Of a stretch of DNA of 64,000 nt, positions 25,437-36,902 are shown one piece after another (position 1 is the first letter of the stretch; each line of letters begins with the position of its first letter). The translations under genes were made by a program, and so were the position numbers. The stretch spans positions 124,001 through 188,000 of the forward strand of contig OX637797.1 in NCBI GenBank assembly GCA_951802425.1, given 5' to 3'. Below the pieces are notes generated by a model. That model worked only from the letters and a program-made list of their open reading frames with translations. It was not told the DNA's origin and did not search any database. This DNA comes from Clavaria fumosa (lineage: Eukaryota; Basidiomycota; Agaricomycetes; Agaricales; Clavariaceae).

Positions 25437-25572
25437 ATTAAATTTAGAAACTTTTGTTCAAGATGGACCTTTGAAAAACACTTTATTTATTGAGATATTG
25501 TTGTTATCTAGATAACAAAGACTTTAGAAAGATTCCATCTTGAACAAAATGTTCAAATAAGATTTCTGAACA
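25430..25572. repeat. Imperfect hairpin with central perfect palindrome
   Basis: The centre has TTGTTATCTAGATAACAA (about 25,501-25,518). The flanks contain TTTGTTCAAGATGGA on the left and its reverse complement TCCATCTTGAACAAA on the right, with weaker matching further out. Possible small fold-back element; no target duplication found. Confidence 0.55.
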
Positions 25573-26023
25573 TTTCCTCTCAGCAAAGGTAAGTCCCAAA
25601 AGGTCTATGAGGCCTACAGATTTGATGCTGCTGGACTTGTGTGTTAATGTAGTCAGTGGCTGTGTGCATACACCACAAGGTTTCTGTGGCCTCATTCTCT
25701 GGCTCTCATTCTCCCCCCACTTTAAAACACTCTGTGTGCACAGGGTAAGCCTCCAAAACTTCATATTTTCCTATCTTATCATATAAATTACTGTTTTCTC
25801 TACATTTCAGGCTGAATACCACCTTCTGACACTTTAGGGACTTGTACTGGACTGTGTGTACTTGGGGGGAAGAATTTGGGGCTTTGGAACACCTAGGTAA
25901 GCACTATTATACCATTTTCTGAACCTATATATTCACTTATTCATATCTCTTGATGAATTGCAGCTGGGCAAAACCTTGGCTTTCTGGCTCATTATCTCTT
26001 ATCAGCTATACAGGCTGAATTTA

Positions 26024-26390
26024 TGCCTCCAAAGTATTCAGCATCACAGAGGTCACAGGATCAGAGAGAGCAGCTGCTCGCAGCTCATGCCAGGAGACTA
26101 CAGGAGGGAGGTGTAGGACCATCAGAGCCTGCCTCTGACAAGCAGTTTGAGGGTGTTGAGTCTGCATTGCATAATGCTCAATATTGGCCTTAAGCAATGC
26201 CAGAGCAGAACTCCAGGGTGAAAGGGAGCATTCTGCATCCCTTTATATTACAAAGCACAAGCTGCAAAGGACTCAGACTGCCAAAATCCAGGTACTTGAA
26301 CAGGCCATGGAGGCCATGAAACTGGTTGAGAAGACAAAGCAAGAGAATATCCAGCTCATAGAGGAGAGTAAGATATCTTTGGGTCAGTTT
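26024..26390 (+). pseudogene. Coiled-coil hypothetical protein fragment
   Basis: The ATG at 26024 gives MPPKYSASQRSQDQREQLL..., ending in an in-frame stop near 26,194. An overlapping frame from 26184 carries an amphipathic helix: ALSNARAELQGEREHSASLY, KHKLQRTQTAK and VLEQAMEAMKLVEKTKQEN. The helix runs straight into the 60-bp palindromic array, which supplies further in-frame residues. I do not recognise the family. An intron near 26,190 or a frameshift could explain the break. Confidence 0.4.
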
Positions 26391-26394
26391 GCCT

Positions 26395-26845
26395 GTCCCC
26401 ATACCATGTGTGAATGCTATGCTGGAAATTGCAGGGGCAACCACTCCTTCAACTTCCCGCACACCGTATGTGAATGGTGTGCGGGAAGTTGAGGGAGTGG
26501 TCATTCCTGCAATTTCCCGCACACCATACGTGAATGGTGTGCGGGAAATTGGAGGAGCGACCACTCCTTCGACTTCCCGCACACCATTCACACATGATAT
26601 GCGGGAAGTTGAAGGAGTGGTTGCTCCGTCAACTTCCCGCACACCATTCACGTATGGTGTGCGGGAAACCTGCAGAATGACCACGCCTTAAACTTCCCGC
26701 ACATCATGTGTGAATGGTGTGCGGGAAATTGCAGGAGTGATGACTCCTTCAACTCCCACATACCATTCATAGATTGTGTGTGGGAAATTGCATGAGTGAC
26801 TGCTCCTTTAACTTCCTGCACACCATGTATGAATGGTATGCATTA
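26395..26845. repeat. 60-bp palindromic minisatellite, about 7-8 units
   Basis: Exact 60-base period. The core of each unit is a near-perfect inverted repeat, TTCCCGCACACCAT...ATGGTGTGCGGGAA, and the spacers (GTTGAAGGAGTGG...CTCC..CAAC) are themselves quasi-palindromic. Outer units are degenerate. Units on the plus strand (26389-26691) encode SRTPYVNGVREVEG-type 20-residue repeats and the minus strand (26684-26190) encodes nearly the same peptide. Confidence 0.95.
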
Positions 26846-26849
26846 ATCG

Positions 26850-27057
26850 TTAGATGTAAAATAATAGCAAGTACATGCAGATGTCTAGACTTAGCTCAAG
26901 AATAATAATAACACAACCTGAACCACAAAAACATAACCTATCTAACTCAAACAATTTAAATAACTTACTAACCCCTCACAAATGACCTCTAAAATGCTGG
27001 CATAGAAACAACCTGAACCCTTCCCAAACCTGAACCCCAATTAGAAAACTTACCTAC
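26850..27057. other. A-rich non-coding stretch
   Basis: Contains AACCTGAACC-like short repeats and no open frame of interest. Confidence 0.35.
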
Positions 27058-27418
27058 AATGAGGTGAGTGGGCAGGCAGCACAAGCAGGGTGGATGGTGC
27101 AATTGGGGTGAGCAGCATGGGTAACACCAGTGGGACAAGTTTGGTGGACAAGTGCATGTGCCTATTATCAGTCAATGATATATCTGCTTGAGTAATGTAT
27201 GTGTTTGCTGTGCTCATGCTTGTCATCCTGGCACTGCTCATGCTCATCAGTCATTGCTTAATGACAAGCAAACACATACATTACTCAAGCAGATATATCA
27301 TTGACTGATAATAGGCACATGCACTTGTCCACCAAACTTGTCCCACTGGTGTTACCCATGCTGCTCACCCCAATTGCACCATCCACCCTGCTTGTGCTGC
27401 CTGCCCACTCACCTCATT
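27058..27418. repeat. Perfect 152-bp inverted repeat with 57-bp spacer
   Basis: The left arm 27058-27209 starts AATGAGGTGAGTGGGCAGGC and the right arm 27267-27418 is its reverse complement with no mismatch found by eye. The spacer at 27210-27266 has its own short inverted CTTGTCAT/ATGACAAG. Both arms contain GCTTGTGCTGCC-type motifs that continue degenerately to 28,480. Confidence 0.95.
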
Positions 27419-27419
27419 G

Positions 27420-28480
27420 GTGCTACACCACTTGGCTTGCTTCCTGCTTTACTCACCTTGCTTGTGCCACCCATTCACCCCACTCAGACTGTCCACCCTC
27501 CATCCTACTTATGCCACCTGTGCTGCTCACTCCCAGCATGCCAAAACCTAGGTCCTACATACCTACCAAGATCCAATGTGATGCAGGCTTGGACATGTTA
27601 CAGGTGAGCCATGCCGTGTAAATGGCCAGGACACCCACACCTCTCACAATGTACAAAGTAAGTTGGCTGGATGTGTATCTCAATGTGGGTATCCAGGACT
27701 CCCATGCTCACATGATGCACAAAGTTGACTGGAGGTGTATGTCAAAGTAGGTGTCATGGATGCCCACATGTTATAAAGTCAGTTCAGTTGTGAGTTGAGT
27801 CAGTGTCAAAGCTTGAATGCATGTGTTTCATAGTGTGTGGCCCACAGCTATCAACATATGGGGGAGACACAATTGCTGAATCAAGTCACTTGGGCAGAGA
27901 CAGGAGAACAGACAATAATATAAGGGCAATGGTATGCTGGTATATGGGTGACTATCTAATAGTGCCAGAGGGGCAGCAGGGAGCACCTCAGATAGAGGAG
28001 AGCTTGAATGGATGCTAGATAGAATGGAAGAAGAAGGCCCACCATGGGTATTGGAGACAGGAAGGCATAATAATGTTAGCCACCTAGACAAGAAAGACTG
28101 ATGAAATGTGGAAACAAAATTCTCTGTCCCTGTCCCCAGTCATCTCAGACCTTCAGAGTCTACAGTCAGCAAGTCACTCAACTCAATGTAAGTCCCTGTC
28201 TATCATGCTCACCTTGCTTGTACTGCACTAGTCACCCTGCTTGTGCCATCCCATGCCACTCTCAATGCTTGCACCATCCACCCCACCCTCCTCACTTGCA
28301 CTGCCTACCCTGCTCAACCCACTTGTGCCATACACCCTGCCCATCCCACTTGCACTGCCCACTGCTAACCATGACTGCCACTCACCTGCTCACCCTGCTT
28401 GCACTACCCATCTCACTCAACCTAATTGCACTGCCTGCCCCACTCACCTGCTTGCCCTGCTTCCACTGCTTTGTTGACTG
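27420..28480. repeat. Degenerate CACC/CTTGC-rich minisatellite-like region
   Basis: Recurrent variants of CCACCCTGCTTGTGCTGCC and ACTCACC between unrelated segments (27,600-28,190 holds no gene). Strongest at 27,420-27,530 and 28,200-28,460. Open frames here are low-complexity by-products. Confidence 0.55.
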
Positions 28481-28984
28481 ACAATATGTGCATGCCATTG
28501 GCTGACTATTTGCACTTATCATTGGTCAACAATATGGGCATGTTGTTGATTGAGGATTGAGTTTCCTTGGTCAATGATATAAACTGAACTAACACTGCCA
28601 GTAGTTCTATGACATCAATGCACAGAAAGAAACAAGTACCTGTTTGCCCACCTTCCATCCTGATCCCAAGCTGCAAACCTTATGGGATTAGTGAATGCAA
28701 CAGTACACACACACTGAGTTGAGAAGAGACAGAATTATTATACAAGCAGGACATCACATATTATGAGATGAGCAAAGGAGAGGTGCACACACCACTTATC
28801 AACAATGCAGACCTGCATGCCCCAGGCATGCATGCAACTGAGCCATGCAGGGCCTATGCCAATGACAATATGTGCATCAAGATTGCCAAGTCACAAGCAG
28901 CAAACCAAGAGACCAGTGTAGATATGTCATGGCCCCATCAATGAGGGATACCTTCACTGCTATCACCACTGTCAGATTGTTCCT
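28481..28984. other. Non-coding stretch
   Basis: Short repeats of the type TGGTCAATGATAT and ATGTGCATG. No gene seen. Confidence 0.35.
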
Positions 28985-29420
28985 TGACACCAACCAAATA
29001 TGTTATCTATCCTCTTGACAGCTATGAATGTCTCCACTCTTATAGCACCACCATCAGTTTGTTCCCCAGCATCAGAATTCTTATATTCATTGACCACTGT
29101 GTCATTACCCAGGGGCATTGCAATTCCTATCTGCATCACATGTGAGAACATGGTGCCTAAGGCAGTTGCAAATGCCATCTTTCAAACTTCTTCAGGTTCC
29201 ACATGCACTTGCTTGTACACATCTGACAGATATGTACATGGCTCTAGCCATGTCTTGTCTGATCTGGTCCTGGTCAGGCAACAGGGTGATATCCCATAAG
29301 GTGTTTGCATTCTGTTTCTGACAGTCTACAACTGTCCACAGAAGCAGATTCTGGCTCATTTTTGGGATACAAAGCATAGGATCTGCTTGCATGATGCTGC
29401 CCCTGGCTTCTAGCAACCAT
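28985..29420 (-). pseudogene. Inverted RT fragment of the 43-kb gypsy family
   Basis: The plus strand matches 48,540-48,815 of the young element (TGTGAGAACATGGTGCC, GATCTGGTCCTG, CAGTCTAC), so the fragment is RT in minus orientation (MAFATALGTMFSHVMQIG). It sits immediately left of the plus-strand gag, where 5' gag and the LTR are expected. A second RT copy is at 31251-32410, so this is an extra, inverted piece. It contains an unrelated interruption around 29,000-29,125. Confidence 0.7.
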
Positions 29421-30442
29421 TGAGAGCCAACAAGTTGAATGGGCCCATTCAGATGGATGGAACCACCCCAGAAGGAGTGGGAGATTAATCAGGAAGTATC
29501 CCCAAGTTCTACCAACTACCAAAGTGATGTGTTACATCACTATCTTGTGATGATATGAGATAAAACCTTGCTATTGCCCAAGGCAATAGCTGAGATTAAG
29601 GGGATCAAGATTGAGCCCCCTGAGCTCTATGACAGACAAGATGATCTTGTTGTCTGGGAAAGGTGGCTCAATGGCCTCTTTAACTACTTCTACTTTTATA
29701 GAGTAGTCTGACTGCAGTTGGAGAACCAATGTGTCATGTTAGCAGGTTCACAACTGAGCAGAATAGCTGCTACTTGGTATACCCAAGAAGTAACAGGACT
29801 GTCCTGTGCTCCTCAAAGGTCCACCTTTGAGGAATTGATAACTGCTATGTTTAAGTGGTTCCTGACTGAGGTAATGGCCCAAAAGGCAGTGGATGCCTTC
29901 TACCAGGTAAAGTTCACAAAGGTGAAGGGTGCCTTGAGATTCTGGAACGAACTGGCCCAGGCAGCTGAGCAAATGCTCACCCCACCTGATGCTGGTATGA
30001 TGAAGAGGCAGTTCCTTAATGGACTGCGTAACGAGATGGTGGAGGCCATCTTCAAAACTCATGCAATTAGCATCGAGGATATTATCAACACTAGTCGCCA
30101 AGTGGAAGTGACCCTCCACTACCTCCGGCAGCAGAGGGCAGTGCCTTCATCAGGGAACCCAGTGGGTACCAAAGGAAACCCGCCCACAGGTGGAATACCT
30201 GTGGGGCAGCAGTTTGTGAGACTGTGGCCATATCGGCCACACACAGACCACAGGCCAGGGGAACCTGTTACCCTGTGGATTGACTGTGTGCAGGATGAAT
30301 GCACCCCAGCCGGAGGGAGTAAACCCCAGCTAGAACTGCCCAAGGCTGGGCCACAAATTGGAGAGGAGTGGAAAGCTCCTTTAATATATTATACATGCAG
30401 GAAAGCAGGGCATTACATGAGTGCATGTCTGCAGTCACAGTG
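29421..30442 (+). pseudogene. Gag of the old gypsy copy
   Basis: Aligns with the young Gag (51573-49120) from its middle onward: KFTKVKGALRFWNELAQAAE, MKRQFLNGLRNEMVEAIFK. The zinc knuckle has decayed from CYMCRKAGHYANVC in the young copy to YYTCRKAGHYMSAC, losing the first zinc ligand, and a stop follows. Changes relative to the young copy are mostly CpG to TpG or CpA. Confidence 0.85.
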
Positions 30443-31250
30443 AAAGCCAGAGGCTTTTAGGGGAAATGTAAGGAACTATGCCTTACAGGAGGATCCAGGC
30501 AAGGCAGAGCCCAATAAACCGCAGGAGATACCTGTGGTTGAAAGCAAGGAGCCAGAGGACGAAAACCTACTGGAGGAAGTTGTGGAAGATGACTATGCTG
30601 GTTGTGGGGACCAGTACAATTCTGACAAGCTCAAGGAAGAGATGGAAAGCAACCAGGTTGCTGGAATCTGTGAAGTGGAGGAAGACAATGTCCTCTACAT
30701 GACAGAAGTGTGCATTGGACATGTGGATGACAGGCTGTTCTGGGCGCATGTCTGGAAAGAACAGACAGGATCGCATCTGGTAGTAACAAAGGAGGCAAGA
30801 CAATGCCTCACAGCCTACATCATGTGAACGGTATGAAAGCGTACACACTTTTTGATTTGGGAAGCACCCCAGACTTAATGAGCCTGGACTTCGCACAGGT
30901 GACAAAGGTACCAACCTTCCAACTGGATAACCCAGTTCCAATCCAACTCGGCTGCATTGGCAACTAATTGATGATCACACACAGATGCCGCATAGCAGTG
31001 GAATTGGGAGGAATACTGGTGGAAGACCAGCATTTTGATATAGCGAACATTGATCACTATGACATTATAGTTTCAACAGCATTCATGTACAAACACCATG
31101 TGATATTGGATGTGCACTGATGTGCAATCCATATCTGCGAAGGAAAAGGAAAAACCCTTCAGGCTATGTTGCCCAAGTGAGGAAACAGAAGTGTTATGCC
31201 TCCATGTATTGGGAAAGAGTGTGCCAAGGAAGGAAGCTCCAAAGAGCTGA
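30443..31250 (+). pseudogene. Linker and aspartyl protease of the old gypsy copy
   Basis: Acidic linker followed by the protease: TLFDLGSTPDLMS, where the young copy has TLFDSGSTPDLMS, so the active-site DSG is now DLG. Frameshifts around 30,820 and 30,960. The region ends AAAGAGCTGA at 31,250, the same gag stop as in the young element, followed by CTA. Confidence 0.8.
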
Positions 31251-32410
31251 CTACACTTGGGCCCCTGTGACAAGGGTGAGCCCTGGAAGGGGGAGAGGCT
31301 AATGCCTCTGTAAAATTGAAAGATGATGCCTACCTCGAGGGCAGGCATGAGTACTGGTTTAACCAGTATGCTGAACTCTTTGGGGGAGTCCCCCCCAGAC
31401 CGCCTCCATTTCGGGCACTAAACCACCATATACCCTTGATAGACAAAAAGAAAGTCTATAACTATTACTTGCCTTGGTGTGCCAAGGCATTCAAGGAACA
31501 ATTCCTTGAGAAAGTGAACAGTTACATTACTAACGGTTGGTGGGAAGCAGGAGCAGCATAACAGGCAGCTCATATGCTGTGTATACTGAAAAGCAGCTGG
31601 AACCCGCTGCTACAGACAGTTGTAGACTGCCAGAAATAGAATGCAAACACTGTACAGGATATTACCCCATTGCCTGATCAAGATCAGATCAGACAGGACA
31701 TGGCTAGAGCCGCATATAGGTCAAAGATTGACCTATCAGATGCATACAAACAAGTATGCGTAGAGCCTGAGGAGGTGTGGAAGATGGCATTTGTGACCGT
31801 CTTGGGCACCATGTTCTCACAGGTGATGCAGATAGGGGAATGTAATGCCCCTGCTACCTTTCAGTGCCTGATGATGCACATATTTCGTCATTAGCTGGGG
31901 AAGTATGTGCATGTGTACTTAGACAATGTATTCATCTTCTCCAAGACCTTGGAGGACCACGAGCATCACTTAGGGATGGTCTTTGAGACCCTCAAAGGCA
32001 TGAGCCTTTTCTTGAGCAAGAAATAGTGCTCATTATATGCAAAGAGCATAGATTGCTTAGGGCACATAATAGATGCCTGGTGAATCCACATTACAGTGGA
32101 TAAAATGGAAAACACCAACAAGCGTTAACAAGGTACAGAGGTTCCTTGGGTTAGTACAGTACATTGGACAGTTCCTGCCCAATCTGTCTGCATATACTGG
32201 CCCGTTAGCCAGTCTGTATAGTGAAATGCAAATGTTTCACTGGAGGCCACTCCATGATAGATGCATGGAGATGATCAAGGCATTGGCACATAAAACACCA
32301 ATATTATGCCTGGTAGACACAGCAGTACAGGAGCCAATATGGCTTGTGTGCAAAACCTCAGTATTGGGTGTAGGGGCTATGTATGGCCAGGGAAGACATG
32401 AGAAACCTGC
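31251..32410 (+). pseudogene. Reverse transcriptase of the old gypsy copy
   Basis: Follows the conserved UGA in the same frame: YLEGRHEYWFNQYAELFGGV, IPLIDKKKVYNYYLPWC, SKIDLSDAYKQVCVEPE. The catalytic box is YLDN rather than YLDD (GTACTTAGACAATG near 31,915). Several stops. Ends inside RNase H (SVLGVGAMYGQGRHEK) at an inversion breakpoint. Confidence 0.85.
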
Positions 32411-33620
32411 CGCCCAGATGGAAAGCTGTGGACATCCACAGCTTAACACTGAGTAATTGGTGAGTTTCCTGCCAAAAGGCAGATGTGAATCTAGGATCAT
32501 GGTTGGACACAATCGATCCTGGCAACCCATGTAGTCTCACTACATGTGTTAGAAAGAGCCACGCTAGCTCTGCTGCCATTACCAACATGGTGACTGGTAC
32601 TAGGTGTACCAGTGAGGTGAGGTGGCAAATCACCACCCAGAGGTAGTCCACCTCTTTTGACATAGGAAATGGACCTACAAAGTCCATTCCTATTGATTCC
32701 CAGGGCCACCTGGGAATTGGGAGGGTATGTAGAAGCCCTTGCAGCATCTGAGGGGAAGTCTTGCTTGTTTGGCACATGTCACATGACGAGCAAAACTTCT
32801 CAATGTCCTTAGACACTGATGGCCACCAATAATAGCAGTGGACATAGTCCATCGTTATCTGCAACCCTGTGTGTCCTAGGACTGCATGGGCCTCCTGGAT
32901 CACTATTCCAGGGATGCTTTTCCCTTCATGAAGGGTATGAGGCACACAGAGCACCTCATCTCCCTTTCTGTTCTCCACAAAGATCAGGTCATCCCTGATC
33001 TTGAAACTGGTTTAATTCCCTAGTTTTTCCTGTATTATTTTAAACAGGTGATCCTGTTTGTAGCCATCACAGATGCTTTGCAGCACCCTGTCATTCCCCC
33101 CTTCCACACAGGGCCTTAACGGCACAAGTGTCTTGTCCCATACATCCCTGTCTGCTTGGGGCTCAGGCAGCAGCTGCTCCTGCTCAGTCTCCTGCTCCGC
33201 AGCAGGTGCGTGTACTTGTAGTGCGTGCACCTCCTCCAGGCATCTGTGGGGCAGCTTGTCCCCTTCAGGGTCAAGGTGAATATCTGCCTTCACATACTCA
33301 TGATCTGGATGAATCTCATCTGTCGCATCACTCATATGGTAACATGAAAGGCAATCCACAACTTTGTTGTGCCTGCCTTTAATGTAAGTAATGGAGTAGT
33401 CAAACCTCTCCATATATTCCATCCACCCGGCCTGCCAGCCAGACAAGTGCATTTGGTTCTTGAAGAACCCCAGTGCTTCATGGTCCATGACCACATTGAT
33501 CTGTCTGCCAAGGAGTTTATCCTCCCATTTCTGCAGTGATCCAACAATTGCTCAGTCCTCCCAGTCCCAAGTTTTATAACTAAACTGGGCCAGGCTAAAT
33601 CTTTTAGACATAAACCCTGC
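32411..33620 (-). pseudogene. Inverted RNase H-integrase segment of the old gypsy copy
   Basis: Minus-strand coding is continuous with the element's biology but flipped: VMDHEALGFFKNQMHLSG (RNase H end), then EAHAVLGHTG and SCDMCQTSK (integrase zinc finger) and MDFVGPFPMSKE...IVSNHDPRF (core; second Asp in NHD context). Both breakpoints fall where the young element is collinear, at about 32,411-32,417 and 33,620. Confidence 0.85.
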
Positions 33621-34344
33621 TGCAGACAGATGGAGTGATGGAGCAGTCAATCTGATCTGTGGTCCAGCCAGACCAGACAGATTGGGCAGAGCGAATCCCA
33701 ATGGTCAAGTTTGCCATTAACAATAAGCATGTCTATGGGGTTCACCCTATTTGAATCAACTTATGGGTATATGCCCCAGATGATGGCAGAGTTGCCAGAC
33801 AACCTCTGGGCTGTGCCCAGAGGAGTAAGGATGTTCGCAGAGAAGGCTGCACTCAACCTTTCAATGGCACATGATGTGATCATAGAAAGTTGCATCCACC
33901 AGATGTTTTATGCTAATCAGCATAGACAGGAAGAGCACCCATTTAGAGAGGGAGAATTAGTTTATTGGGCCTTACCCAATATGGTCATGTAGACCGGAAT
34001 CATCCACATACGAGCTGGAGCTCCCTGACTCACTAAAGTCAAGGAGAATCCACCCGATGTTCCATGTCAGCTGGCTACAGCAACATGAGCCAAACAACAA
34101 CATGTTGTTTCTGCACCATGAAGTGAAAGTCTTTTATGACTTTGGAACGGATCCAAAGGAGGAATGGCTGGTCGATGCCATTATTGGCCATAGGTGGGAA
34201 GGATGCCACCTAGAATGTGAGGTCCAATGGAACCTTGGGGATACAACTTGGGAGCTGTATATGGGAGTCAAAGAGCTAGCAGCTCTAGACTACCTTGAAT
34301 TGCAAGGGGTGGAATTATGGAGGGCACTGCCTCGGCACCCTTGA
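33621..34344 (+). pseudogene. Integrase C-terminus and chromodomain-like tail of the old gypsy copy
   Basis: Plus orientation resumes with QTDGAT-like sequence, then WAERIPMV (CGA arginine kept here, TGA in the young copy), FTLFESTYGYMPQMMAEL, and a tail EWLVDAIIGHRWEGCHLECE...NLGDTTWELYMG matching the chromodomain-like end of the young copy. Confidence 0.85.
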
Positions 34345-34499
34345 GCAGAGTGCAGACAGAGCACCCATGCAGAGTGGTAAACATGATTGAGCCAGACCAC
34401 AGGGTCATTAGCCACAGTGATTGAGTCACATGGTGGCTCAGGTACAAAAACTTAAGAGGGTCCACCCTCTTTTTCTTATTTCTCCATCAACCATAACCA

Positions 34500-36603
34500 T
34501 GGATGATCCGATGGGGAGACCCCATCTCCTCATGCTATCCCTGCTGCTGTCCCTGGCCTTGCACCAGGAAACTCATTGCTGACGAGCATCATCAGAATGG
34601 CTGGGTTGTCCCAGCCGTTATTGTCACAAGGGGAGGAGGCCCTCCCCTGGGTCCAAGACCACAAAATTCATGCGATCACTCACAGATCCTGGTGCCCTCA
34701 GTGCATCAGGTTCCATTGTCACATCTTCGAATTGCTGTTGCACTTGGATGAAGTGTTTCAGCAAACACTTAAGGAAGTGCAGGAAAGTGCTAAGCACAAA
34801 CTCGGGCTGGGGCTCGAGGTGATGCAGTGCAAGCTGGAAGACTTGTGCAAGGATAATGAGAAGGGCAGTGCCCTTTGTGTTCATCAGCAAAAGCTTGAAA
34901 AAGCTTATGATAATTTGGACAAGGTCGAAGAAGACCTTAGAGGGGCACAGGAGAAGATTCTCTCCTTGACAGAAAAGTTGGCAAGCACCAATGAGGAACT
35001 TGCTGCACTGTGAACCACAGCAAAGGGAAAGGGACCTGAAAGGGACCCCTTGGAGTGGGACCCAAAATGGGCCCGCACCACTGTCTTGTATGTGGACATA
35101 GCACTGCCTACAGGGGACATTGACGTCCCCATGAGTTTTGAAGAGGGATATCCTCCTCTTCCACCTGCTGGTGTCAGTCAGCAGAATCCTGATGCCTCAC
35201 TGAGGCATAAATGAACTTTCTCAGAGATGGTTCTCACACCTCTGACAAGGGGTTATCCCTTTAATGCCCCTCAACCAGACAGAGCTCCAGATGGCTACCC
35301 TTGGCCATCTGGGGTGTCCATGAAACCTGGCACATGGGTTGTCAAGTTGAAGACAGTTGAGGAGGTGATTGCCCTCAACCAATAGGTGCATCATGGAGTG
35401 CCTGACGGCAGTTATGATATGACTGCCATGATGAAGATGCGATGGGCTGTCAAGGAGGCCCAGAAGAATGCCACAGCAGCTAAGCCACCTATGCCAGTTG
35501 AGGACTGGCTGGTGAGGAACTGGAGAGTTCCTGCCAGGGTCAAGAAATCAGCAGACCAGGTAGCCTGCCATCTGCAAGGGCAGATGTTGTGAGAGAGTGG
35601 AGGGATGGGCAACCCATCCCTGAGGACAGGACCCTCAGAAGTCACAGGAGGGGGAGTACCCTCCTATCCATTGTACCAGACATTGCTGCTGGCAATGATG
35701 AGAGTAGTTGTGCCTCCCATGAGGGAGTTTATAGATGTTGGGGAGCTGTTGCTCCCCCAAGAGTTGTGGCTCTCCTTTGTAGGAGAGAAGGGGGAAATTC
35801 CCCCTATGAATCCAAAAGGTGACAGAGGCACAGTGTCAGACCTACACTGCTATGTTGAGGAAATAAGGATGGGCAGAGTGGCCATCCTTGGCATTGATAA
35901 AGATGGGGACTCACCCCTGTCTTTTGCATGCAAGGTGGCCATCTGGCACACCATAATGGCATGCATGCCATCCCAGGCCCAGATGCAATGCCTGTTCCTG
36001 GCCATGGCCATGGCCCTCTTTGTCTCAAAGGGGGCATATGTGCAGGCCATCAAAGGGAGAGTCCTCCCTGTGTGATGGTCCAGACTCTGGACCACAAAAG
36101 TAACACTGACAGTTGCACAGACGATCAAGGAATTTGCTGATGCCAGAGTGTCTGTTGAAGAAGCTCTGAGATGAATTTGTACTCATGTACCCACACAAGT
36201 ACATGTGAAAGGGGAATGCCCCCTTGGATGATGACATCCAGCTAGTGCTGGCTGAATGGGAGAAGCCTCCCATACCCCCCCAAATGTATGCACTGCTAGA
36301 GTGCATAGGGCACAGCACACATCTGTGCTGCCTCTGGGTGGGGGAGATGACAGGGGACAAATGGAGGGGCAACCTGCCCCTGGAAGACAGTGGAAGTACA
36401 TCCACTGTCCGAAACCCCCTAGGGCTGCCTATTGGAGGTTTAACAATATCCCAAACAGAGGGTGCAGGGCCCTCTCAAAACAAAAAAAGAAAGCAGCTAA
36501 GTCATCAGCCACTAAGGCTGCGAAGAGGCCTGTTGTGTCATTGCCCAACTGGAGTGATGATGAGGGCAGGCCACCATGCGACTATGAGCAGGGCTTGGAC
36601 TAG
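34500..36603 (+). pseudogene. Third ORF of the old gypsy copy (decayed)
   Basis: The start ATGGATGATCCGATGGGGA at 34500 matches the ATG of the young third ORF at 45761. The coiled-coil segment (KLEKAYDNLDKVEEDLRGAQ, LSLTEKLASTNEELAAL) and the C-terminal part (PQELWLSFVGEKGEIPPMNP, VALFVSKGAYVQAIKGRVLP-like) are all present, in three frames with stops. Conserved position after integrase shows that the third ORF belongs to the element family. Confidence 0.85.
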
Positions 36604-36902
36604 GCATCCAAGCCTTTTTTTAAAAAATTGCCTACCCCACAGGACGAGACAGTGGCACTTGGGGCACCCCCACCAGGGTGTGCCACTTGTGACACACTGT
36701 CCAACTGGGGGCAGGTCACGCAGACCACCAGGCTGGACCCATCAGCACCAGGCAAAGGCCCCAGGAGGGGATTGTGCCTGGTGACATGGTGACAACTCTG
36801 CCCAAGGGGATGCGCCCCTTTAATATTATTTTACGATCCTGCTTGTCATCCTGCACTGCCTGTGCATCGTCTCTGGTTAGGGGCCTCTCCAGTGTGGGAG
36901 GG

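Noticed and set aside
26395..26845. Possible CRISPR array because of regular palindromic repeats
   Set aside because: The spacers are not unique but are themselves repeated and palindromic, the period is exact, and the context is a fungal genome with introns and gypsy elements.
27301..28481. Open frames in the CACC/CTTGC-rich region
   Set aside because: Low-complexity translation (Leu/Pro/Cys/His-rich) from degenerate minisatellite sequence; no conserved motif.
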